From: Magnaporthiopsis rhizophila
Taxonomy: Eukaryota > Ascomycota > Sordariomycetes > Magnaporthales > Magnaporthaceae
Direction of reading: 5' to 3'
DNA: 64,000 nt
Assembly: GCA_003049465.1 (NCBI GenBank)
Contig: PYSS01000003.1
Location: forward strand, 186,001 to 250,000
Below the pieces are notes generated by a model, which made no database searches, had not been told where the DNA came from, and was given only the letters and a program-made list of their open reading frames with translations. Shown here piece after piece: positions 56,269-64,000 of this stretch. How positions within the stretch are numbered: the stretch's first letter is position 1; every line of letters begins with the position of its first letter. Position numbers and translations under genes: made by a program.

Positions 56269-56431
56269 CGCCGTGGTTGAGGGCGGAGGCAGAGCGCCGG
56301 CTTGGAAGGCGGAGTTGACGTTGCACGTGCGAAGGGATGACTGCTTCACAGATGGACTCTCGAGGAACAGCGGCAAGATATTACAGCAAAGAGATGGATG
56401 AGACAGTCGGACACGGGTTTTCCCCTGTAAA

Positions 56432-56437
56432 ACGCGT
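56432..56437. promoter_or_regulatory. ACGCGT box upstream of CHM7
   Basis: A perfect MluI cell-cycle-box palindrome about 165 bp before the CHM7 ATG. Confidence 0.35.
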
Positions 56438-56582
56438 TATTTGGAGCGACTGCCGTCGCCTGACCAGACGCAATATAGCCACCTACTGGTGTTCCGTGAA
56501 TGTTTACACGCGCTGAAAGCGACGCGGGTATTGGCGGTAGGTTGCCTGGCAGGTCTAGAAGCAGGTGATCAATTTACCCACC

Positions 56583-56593
56583 AACCCTAACCC
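56583..56593. promoter_or_regulatory. Telomere-like box (AACCCTAACCC) upstream of CHM7
   Basis: Followed directly by TTAAAC and read as GGGTTAGGG toward CHM7, about 315 bp before its ATG. Same motif and orientation as at MCM6 and POLD3. Confidence 0.4.
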
Positions 56594-57490
56594 TTAAACA
56601 TGACTTATCGGTTCCCTATCCCTTTGTGGACAAGCTCCTGAGACCCTTTGTCTTGGGATTTCCTTGAGCGACAACCAGTCATGGACACCGGAAAGAATTA
56701 CCATGCTTCGGGGAAAAAAAAATGAAAGGCCTTTTTGTTTCTAGGCACAGATCGCATCAGCCCAAGCAATATTGCTAACATTCGACCAGTCGGCCTTATT
56801 AGCAAGTCTGTTTGTCCACCGACGTTCGTTCTCCCTCTAAGCTCCGATTTCGCCCTTTCTTCGTCGCACATGACGTTCATTCATTCCAAGACGTGTCGTG
56901 CTAAGGAGTTGCAACGCCTTGAAGGCATCCCACGGAGAAGCTCACGTCAGTGGCCGGAGATTATGACGGCGCACAAATAAAATCCGTGGTCTCAACAATG
57001 CTAATTGGAACCGCCCCTACTTGGACCTATCCTCGAGGTTTCCTTTTCTACCTTCTGTATCCTTTCTAGCTTCTTGTTTTCCTTATCCGGTCCCATTTTT
57101 ATTTCTCTTTCCTATCTCCCCTACCTAGCATGTACCGCTGCGAAACCTTGAGAATCGTATAATCTAGGGAACCAACCACCAAGTTTTCGGTAGTTCCGAT
57201 TAATCCGACCGTGCCGCTTATCCTTGTCGGAGTACTCCAGCCCGGAGTCCCGACGGAGCACACAAAAAGGCCGAAGATGTGCGCGATAGGAGCGAGAGGC
57301 GTCCGTAGGCGGCTTACAAAGCTGCCTGCCCACCTGCCTCGTTCCTCCTCCAGCTCGTAAACTGCTCGAAAAACTCACCCGACAACATATTGTTTTCTCC
57401 TTCGGCAGGCTGCATATTGGGACTGCAGTGGAACCTCGTCGGCCGAAATCAGGATTTCTCTCCCCTTTGGACTGTCCCATCCCAGGCGCG

Positions 57491-58318
57491 ATGCGGTTTC
57501 TTTGCCTCCACGGCCATGGCACCAGTGCCTTGATCTTCAAGTCACAAACAGTGGCCTTCCGGAACAAGCTAGACAGCTCCTACCAGTTCGACTTTGTCGA
57601 CGCTCCCTTCCGCTGCCCGCCGGCGCCGGGAGTCGACGTCTTCTTCGACAGCGGGAACTACACTTGGTGGCCACAGGCCACACCCCAGGCCATCCGCGCA
57701 TCCCACCTTTGGTTGGATGACTACATTGCCGAGCATGGCCCGTACGACGGTGTTCTGGGCTTCTCCCAGGGCTGCTCGCTAGTCGGCAGCTACCTTCTGT
57801 ACCACGCAAAGGAGAACCCTAGCGCTCCGCTGCCTTTCAAAGTTGCCATCTTCATCTGTGGCGGCATGCCCTTCGCGGCACTGGAGGACCTCGGCCTGCC
57901 TGTCTCTCAAAGGGCGCACGACATCAGCGATCGCACGTCCCAAATGCTCAAGGACAAGGCCGCAGAGCTCAAGATGTGGGCTGCAAACGTCGACAAGATC
58001 CAACCCGGGGTCGGCCTGTGGGACAATACCAATGGGCTTCTGCACGACCCCAACAAGAAACCGAATCCCACCGACGTGTTCGGTCTCGACTACACGACTT
58101 TCCCCCAAAACATACGGATAAGCATTCCCACCGTCCACATCTCGGGCGGCAAAGACCCCAGGTGGCCTGCTAGCATGCAGCTGGCCTTCTTCTGCAACAA
58201 CAGGCTGATGTACGACCATGGAGGCGGCCATGATGTGCCCCGATCGACCGAGGTTTCCCTGAGGATAGGGCAGCTGGTCAGGGATGTTTGCGAAAACGCC
58301 CAGCGAGTGAGGGTCTGA
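57491..58318 (+). CDS. FSH-family serine hydrolase (alpha/beta fold)
   Basis: Single exon, 275 aa from the ATG at 57491 (MRFLCLHGHGTSALIF). The upstream in-frame ATG at 57428 would add a non-conserved leader. The fold starts with the family HGxG loop (HGHG). The nucleophile elbow is GVLGFSQGCSLV (Ser92). The acid is probably the Asp of SGGKDPRW. The catalytic His is in GGGHDVPR (His247). FSH1/2/3-type hydrolases and the LovG thioesterases belong to this family, and they cleave esters or thioesters of small acyl groups. No polyketide or terpene gene is nearby, so a biosynthetic-cluster role is not suggested. Natural substrate unknown. Confidence 0.9.
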   Translation: MRFLCLHGHGTSALIFKSQTVAFRNKLDSSYQFDFVDAPFRCPPAPGVDVFFDSGNYTWWPQATPQAIRASHLWLDDYIAEHGPYDGVLGFSQGCSLVGSYLLYHAKENPSAPLPFKVAIFICGGMPFAALEDLGLPVSQRAHDISDRTSQMLKDKAAELKMWAANVDKIQPGVGLWDNTNGLLHDPNKKPNPTDVFGLDYTTFPQNIRISIPTVHISGGKDPRWPASMQLAFFCNNRLMYDHGGGHDVPRSTEVSLRIGQLVRDVCENAQRVRV

Positions 58319-59210
58319 AAGGGTGTCATGTCCCCGACGTGCAGAAAACGTCGGGAGCAGAGACGGTCAATTTCTGTTTCTCTTTTCTTTTTCCGTCGCC
58401 ATCCAGTCATCTTCGTACAAGTGTTCTACAACATATTTTGATAATCTAAATCGCACACCTGTTCTGGAAAAAGCTGGTACTTCGTGCAGCGCTCCCTTCT
58501 TATCTATCGTGCCACCGTCGGAACCACAACTAGCTTGGTGAAACCTATTTTTACCCTCCTTGCATCCTAGCTGAAAAACCCATCCCTCTCCCGCCCGATT
58601 CAGGTCCGCCAAAGCTGGCACGCTCTCCCGAGAGGAAATAAAGCCAAGAGACGCGGGGCGACCTTCTCGGCTTTGATGGCGGTCTGAGCTCACGACGGCT
58701 CGGGTGCTAGCGCCTGGGCAGCGGTGCGACCGCGTCAGGGCGCGGGTGCACCGCACGATCCTAGCGGGACCAGCCACCCCATGCTAGGCGATGTCGTGCC
58801 TGGCTAGCTCGGTTGAGCGGGGCGTTCCCCCACCCTGCGGCTTCATTGTTGGCGTTGTGACCCCTAGCGGCCAAAAAACAGTCCCCCAATCATAAGGGAT
58901 GGGTGTTCTAATTCTAGAAGCAGATGACTTAGGCGCAGTATGTCGACGTATAAAGGAGGCGCCGGCCACAGGGCACCTCGTCATGTCGGATCCCTTCTGT
59001 CCGTACGCTCCGCTGAGCAACCGTCTCGTTGTCGTCTTTTTCTTTTGTAAACCTCCCTAGGCGGCTAGGTGGTTCTTGGTTTTTGAGTCTCTGGCTCTAG
59101 CCCTTCGTTCTTTGCCGGGCCTCCTTTGGCTACACTCTCGTTTTACTGAGGCTGCTGCTGATTTTCCCAACACCCAACATTCTTTCATACTCCGACATCT
59201 ATCTCCAACC
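58319..59210. other. Promoter region of the polysaccharide deacetylase
   Basis: About 890 bp with no supported gene. It holds a TATA box at 58949-58954, then a pyrimidine-rich leader up to the start codon. Confidence 0.5.
58949..58954 (+). promoter_or_regulatory. TATA box of the polysaccharide deacetylase gene
   Basis: TATAAA in the context cgTATAAAgg, 257 bp upstream of the ATG, followed by a CT-rich leader of plausible length. Confidence 0.5.
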
Positions 59211-61746
59211 ATGGGCCTAATCAGCTTCATTGTTGCCTTGGGCCTTGGAAGCTCTGTCGTCCGGGCTGCCTGCTCCAGAAATCTCATCATCGACGATTTC
59301 TCAAAATGGGCATCACGCACCAACAGCCTCGGCTCATACACGAGTGGTAGTCTCGCCTTGCCCCTGCGCCATCCAAGGGCGTGGACCAAACTTTTCATCA
59401 GGAATCGACTAACCAAGACGGGTCTGCGCAGACGATAATACCATGACATCGGCGTCTGCCAGTGGAGGGCTTCTTACCCTCACGCCCAAAGCTAACTCGT
59501 ACTTTTACGAGTCGCTCAGCTGTCGCAAGACGACTGCCGATGGCTACAATGCCATCTCATTCACCGCACAGGCCCCGGCGGCCGGGTCAAGTTTGACGCT
59601 GGAGATCCAGCATCAATCGACTTGTGCCAGCGGGGCTGGAGGCTACCAGAGCGCCTTCACCTCCGTGACCGGGCTCTCCACATCGGCTCAGACCGTGACG
59701 GTTCCTTTGAGCTCCTTCAGCGGCGCGCGCCTCGACTTTGTGAAGGCCTTCTCCTGGTCTGGCTTCTCGGTTCAGGGCAAGCGGTGGAAGATTGGAAACA
59801 TCCAGTTCGTGTGCTCGGCTGGCGGTGGCTCCCAGTCGTCGTCGTCCGCTGGCTCGACGTCCCGGAGCACCGCTCCGACCTCGTCGCTCCCGGGCTCGAC
59901 CACACGCCTGTATACTACCTCGTCTTCTACACGCGTATCCACCACCTCGTCGTCTACTCTCGTGCCCACCACATCGTCGTCTAGGACTACCACTAATGCG
60001 CCTTCGACACTGATTTCATCGACAACCTCAACGCAGCCATCTGCCTCGGGAGTCTGCAAGAACCTCGTGATTGACGACTGGGAGTCGCAGTCTCGGCTGA
60101 CGTTCCTGTACTACAACGCCATGCTGAAGGCTACCAGTGATGAGGGTAGCATGAAGAGTATTGTGGTTTCAGCCTCCAACACCGTCACCCTGACACCCAA
60201 GGACACCAGCTCGTACTTTTACAGCCTGCTGGGCTGCACAAACGCCCAGAATGTGTACGGTGGTATCTCCTTCAGGATCAACGCGCCCAGAGGCGCCGCG
60301 TTTGCCATCCAGCTGGCCTCCACCTCTACCTGCGGTGGTCAGGAAGACAAGTTCTCGTACAGGTCCACAGCCGATCTCGGGTGGACTTTCGACGGAACTA
60401 CCAAGCTTTACAGCTTCCCGTTCTCCAAGTTCCCCGAGGTCGACATCACCAAACTGAACTCGATCTTCTTCACCCAGCTCTCAGGGGCCGTTACCTTTGG
60501 CCCCATGGCATTCTACTGTGGGAACACCGTCTCGGAGTACATCCCACCGACAACCCCTCCGCCGACTGGGGCTACTCCAACCGTGCCAGCCCCGGCGGGA
60601 CCGACCTCAGCCAGGCTCGTGATCGACGACTTCTCCAACCAGAACCAGAACGCTCTCGGAAACTGGCACGGCGCCGACTCCGGCATGACGCTCACGTGGG
60701 GCACGCGCAAGCTGACCATCAAGTCGATCGACACTGACTACTCCTTCTATACCAACATCGCGGCGACGTGTCGCGACCTGACCAGCTTCGAGGGCGGCTA
60801 CCTCCACATCGCGTATTCGGGCAGCAACAAGTTCACCGTGGCGCTGCAGCAGCACAACCAGCAGTGCAATGAGAACATCGCGCCCTTCCCCGAGACGTGG
60901 GACTCGCTAGAGGCGGCGCGGTACGCCTCGGCAACCGACATCTATATTCCGCTCACGCACTTCAACATCGAGCGCACGCGCGTCATCGGAGTCGCCCTCA
61001 AGGGCTTCTACACGGCCGACCCGGTCGAGCTGACCAAGATCGAGATCGTTGACAAGGTGCCCGCGGGCTTCACCATCCCCACCAAACTGCCGTCGGGCAA
61101 CCTCGTGTTCGCGTGCAAGCGGCCCAACTCGTTCGCCTTCGCCATCGATGACGGAGTGCCGGCGCTGGCGCAGCAGGTCATGGACATCATCCGCGAGGAG
61201 AACATCAAGGTCACCTTCTTCACCGTCGGCGCCCCGCTCGAGGACCTCTCGACCAACCTGAGCGCCATCTACCGCGACATGATGGGCCGCGGCCACCAGC
61301 TCGCGCTGCACTCGTACACGCACCCGAAGATGGAGGGCCTCCCGGATTACGACGCCATCGACTGGGAGTACAACCGCGACATCCAGGCCGTCAAGGCCCA
61401 GCTCAACGGCCTGCACACATCCTACTTCCGCCCGCCCTTTGGCAACGAGGGCGCCCGCATGCGCCAGCGGCTCGCGGCCACCACGGGCGACAGCTCGCCC
61501 TACATTGTCAACTGGAGCGTCGATGTCGAGGACTGGCTTTGGGCCGAGGGCCCCACGCCTGAGAAGCAGCTGGACGCCTTCAAGCGCGACGTCAACAAGG
61601 GCGGGAACCTGGTCGTGCTGCACTACCTCTACCCCAGCACCGTGTCGTACCTCAGGCAGTTCATCCAGATCGCCAAGGCGACGGGCAAGCAGCTGATGCG
61701 TGTCGATCAGTGCATGATGGATCCCAATGCGCCGCCTCTGCCGTAA
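59211..61746 (+). CDS. Secreted CE4 polysaccharide (chitin) deacetylase-like protein with three N-terminal repeat modules
   Basis: Exons 59211-59346 and 59432-61746. The 85-bp intron has a GACTAACC branch and a gcgcag acceptor. Product 816 aa. Signal peptide: MGLISFIVALGLGSSVVRAA. Three related modules follow, at ~20-150, ~215-350 and ~383-560. Each opens with an (N/R)L(I/V)IDD(F/W) motif and carries a Tyr-rich strand plus Cys (SYFYESLSC, SYFYSLLGC, DYSFYTNIAATC). Ser/Thr-rich and Pro/Thr-rich linkers, likely O-glycosylated, separate them. The NodB domain spans ~600-790: FAIDDGVPA (Asp618, Asp619), HSYTH (His672, His676), YFRPPFGNEG, DVEDW and VLHYLYP. The metal triad Asp-His-His is intact. 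CE4 enzymes de-N-acetylate chitin-type polymers. The modules look like beta-sandwich carbohydrate-binding domains (inference). Confidence 0.9.
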
Positions 61747-62787
61747 TCAGAGGCGGTGGAACTTTTAATGTAATGAGAATAGGAATGGTGAAAGTACCTA
61801 GGTCTGAGAAACGGGTACATGACAAGAGAAGGAAAGGTTTTTTTTCCTAAGAGAAGAACATAGGGAGGGAGCGACGGAGTAATGAAGTAAGACGGGATAT
61901 AATGGCTACCATTGGGACGTATGTGTTTAGCAATCTGGGTCTTCCCGAAGCGTGGAATTTTCTTATTAGCAGGCGAGTCCTAAGATGACTTCCCAGAAGT
62001 TACGACTTGCCCGAAGCGATCAATGTGAAAAAAAAAAAATCTGAGATTGGATTGTCCGATCTTAGTCCCTCCTGCCAGTCCTTTGTCTCCCGAAGGAGGG
62101 CGAAGACACATGCTGGAGCTTCATATTACAACGCGGGTAGTCTTGTCTTGGGAAGTTGAGTAACGGAGAAAATGGAAAGATTGAAGAGAGCTCCCCAACT
62201 AGGATACTTGCCGTGGACCGAGGGCCCGAGCAGAAGACGAAAACGGCGAGAAGCTCGGCGAGAGGCCGGCCGATGTGCTGCTTGGCATTGCGATTTTGTT
62301 ATCAAAAAAGGGAATGCTTTTAGTGCATCGTGATAAGCTGACGATGGGAGGGGAACGGAATTTGGAATTGATCGATATTTGCTCAGTCAGCGACACTGAG
62401 GGGTCGTCTCTTTGATCTTGGTACCGTGCTCAGTGGCGTCAATAGGCGGGCCAATCACTCTCGCAGTATTCTTCATCAGGAAGTGAAATGAGGAAAGGCT
62501 CAAAGGATGCATACCGAGCTGCATGAGCTGGGTTCTGGTGCTTGCCGTAGCGTATCACTGGATAGGAAGGTAATGGCGAGAGAGGCTCCTCGGAGGGAAT
62601 ATTCTGAGCAGAAGGAGCCGAGTATGTGCTTTTATCCAAGGATAGCCTTGCCTCTGCTCCCATCTTTATAAATAAGAGTATCCCTTGGGTCGACCGTAGG
62701 GTGGATGGAGCAGATGGAAGGATGATGGAGCACCCAACCTTGAACAGCCATCGCATGCACGTCACCACGAGATACCCTTAGTAAACC
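61747..62787. other. Intergenic region before the catalase-like gene
   Basis: About 1 kb. A 110-codon minus-strand frame (62439-62768) has no recognisable feature and covers the catalase-like promoter. The DNA is AG-rich after the deacetylase stop. Confidence 0.5.
62667..62674 (+). promoter_or_regulatory. TATA box of the catalase-like gene
   Basis: TATAAATA about 115-120 bp before the start codon at 62788. Confidence 0.5.
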
Positions 62788-63823
62788 ATGCCTCTCCCAA
62801 CTGACGAAAAGGTCCTCGAGACCAGCAATGGTCTCCTCTCAGCTTTTAAGGGGATATTTGGCCCTCATCCCGGATTCCGTCCAGGTAAGGTGGAAACTGG
62901 CCATCAAGCTACGTGCTTAGGTAGTGAGTGAATGGCCACGAGCTGCATAGAGCGCGCGTTGACAGCCTACCCGCGAAAACACCAAAGGCCACGCCAAAGG
63001 CCGCCTCCTAAAGGGAACCTTCACCCCGACGGCCACCGCCGCCGCCCTCTCCAAGGCGCAGCACTTCACCTCGCCCTCGACACCTGTCCTGGCCCGCTTC
63101 TCCAGCGGTACGGGCCTCCCGCAGCTGCCCGACAATGACGCCAACGGCAACCCGCGCGGCCTGGCCGTGCGCTTCGAACTGGCCACGGAGCCGCGCCGCT
63201 TGCACACCGACATCGTCGCGCACAGCGTCCCGCTGTTCCCGGGCGTCGACGGCGACGACGCCCTGACCTTCTTCCAGGCCATCGCCGACGGGTCAGTGGC
63301 GGACTACGTGGCGACGCACCCGGTCGCGCGCCGTTTCGTCGAGTTCCCCAAGCCGTTCCCTGACAGTTTTGCCACCGACGTCTACTATGCCATCCACGCC
63401 TATGGGCTTGTGGCCGCCGACGGCAATCGGACTTTTGTCAGGTACCGCTGGGTACCCGACGCGGGGGTGAGGCACATCTCGGGCGAGGAGGCCAAGGCTA
63501 GGGGTGGGGAGTACCTGTTCGACGGCCTGCGGGGGCTGCTTGAGAAGGGCCCCATTTTCTTTAAGCTTGTCGCTCAGGTGGCGGCCGAGGGAGATGTTAC
63601 TGATGACAGCTCGCAGCTGTGGCCCGAAGATAGGGAGCTGGTCGAGCTGGGGACGCTGAGCCTGGATACTGAGCTGCCCCAGGACGAGGACGCAGCGCTG
63701 CAGAAGACGGTCATTTTCGACCCGGTGCCCCGCATCGAGGGTGTCGAGCCATCTGGTGACCCGCTGCTTGACGTGCGGGCTGCGCTGTACCTCATTAGTG
63801 GTCGCGAGCGACGGGCTGCTTAA
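62788..63823 (+). CDS. Small catalase-like heme protein (catalase-related peroxidase type)
   Basis: Exons 62788-62884 and 62988-63823. The 103-bp intron has a gtaagg donor and an AAAG acceptor after a TTGAC branch. Product 310 aa. Splicing joins HPGFRP to GHAKGRLLKGTF, placing the distal heme histidine at residue 34. Other catalase-fold segments follow: ARFSSGTGLPQLPDNDANG, NPRGLAVRF and VPLFPGVDGDDALTF. The proximal heme ligand is probably Tyr300 in RAALYLISGRERR. The protein lacks the longer wrapping and C-terminal domains of classical ~500-750-aa catalases. It belongs to the minimal catalase-related group, which has peroxidase or oxygenase-type activity. No peroxisomal SKL ending is present. 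The acceptor at 62970 was rejected because it shifts the frame. Confidence 0.88.
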
Positions 63824-64000
63824 GGCGTTCTGTTCACCTGCCTAACGTGGGACGTGGCCGGCCCGTCATACCCACCAACGCTTCTAGCTATTTCGGTTTA
63901 CTGGCTATTATAGATCGGGCAACAAATGTGAAGTCCTGTTGTTATGACGTCTCCCTAAGCTTGGCTCGAAGAGCGTCGACACCCCAAGGGCCGCGATTAG
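63824..64000. other. 3' flank of the catalase-like gene
   Basis: 177 bp after the stop codon to the window edge. No further gene start seen. Confidence 0.5.

Larger units (their letters stand above)
56269..57490. other. Divergent intergenic region (CHM7 / FSH hydrolase)
   Basis: 1.2 kb between divergent starts. It holds an ACGCGT box (56432-56437) and a telomere-like box (56583-56593) on the CHM7 side. A pyrimidine-rich tract (57040-57120) lies on the FSH side. No gene supported. Confidence 0.5.

Noticed and set aside
60907..61623. 238-codon minus-strand ORF opposite the deacetylase
   Set aside because: Antisense shadow of the NodB domain; the Asp-His-His motifs are on the plus strand.
62439..62768. 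110-codon minus-strand ORF upstream of the catalase-like gene
   Set aside because: It overlaps the TATA box and leader of that gene and has no recognisable feature.
57040..64000. A secondary-metabolite cluster around the FSH hydrolase
   Set aside because: No polyketide synthase, peptide synthetase, terpene cyclase or pathway regulator within reach; the neighbours are CHM7 and a wall-type deacetylase.

Overview
The window is nuclear DNA from a filamentous ascomycete, most likely a Sordariomycete (inference). The evidence is short GT-AG introns (59-126 bp, one of 280 bp) with CTRAY branch points just upstream of the acceptor, GC-rich coding DNA, long T-, CT- or A-rich intergenic tracts, and a gene set typical of Pezizomycotina (STU1, LIM-RhoGAP, FYV7, ESA1, RAD18, secreted GH125 and CE4 enzymes). 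I resolved 22 protein genes, 15 of them spliced (28 introns). I saw no tRNA, rRNA, CRISPR array or recognisable transposon.

Layout. 1-9.2 kb: an unrecognised N-terminally membrane-anchored protein, a BSP-type metallopeptidase-like protein, and the microtubule protein STU1. 9.2-14.9 kb: about 5.7 kb without a convincing gene, including a T41 tract and the only N. 14.9-24.1 kb: LIM-RhoGAP (polarity), FYV7 (rRNA processing), and an Atos/FAM214-family protein. 24.7-31.2 kb: a mitochondrial-type PPR protein divergent from SRP68. 31.9-36.1 kb: MCM6 and RNase H2 subunit C in tandem on the minus strand. 37.5-42.6 kb: a cyclopropane-fatty-acid-synthase-like methyltransferase, the exonuclease REX4, and the histone acetyltransferase ESA1, the last two divergent. 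42.8-47.1 kb: a PLP aminotransferase and a secreted GH125 mannosidase. 47.9-56.3 kb: DNA polymerase delta subunit 3, a PQQ-type beta-propeller protein, RAD18, and the ESCRT-III protein CHM7. 57.5-63.8 kb: an FSH serine hydrolase, a secreted polysaccharide deacetylase with three N-terminal repeats, and a small catalase-like protein.

How the genes relate. Most are housekeeping genes with independent promoters, and there is no biosynthetic gene cluster. Four act on the replication fork or its repair: MCM6 (helicase), RNH2C (ribonucleotide removal), POLD3 (Pol delta, with a C-terminal PCNA-binding motif) and RAD18 (PCNA ubiquitylation). The MCM6, POLD3 and CHM7 promoters each carry a telomere-like CCCTAACC box in the same orientation, plus ACGCG(T) cores. 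Three secreted or stress-type genes (CE4 deacetylase, PQQ protein, catalase-like) instead have clear TATA boxes. I did not find a wholly new multi-gene system. The best leads are the shared promoter motif pair, a 15-bp terminal coding exon in RNH2C, the triple module of the deacetylase, and the large silent region upstream of the LIM-RhoGAP gene.
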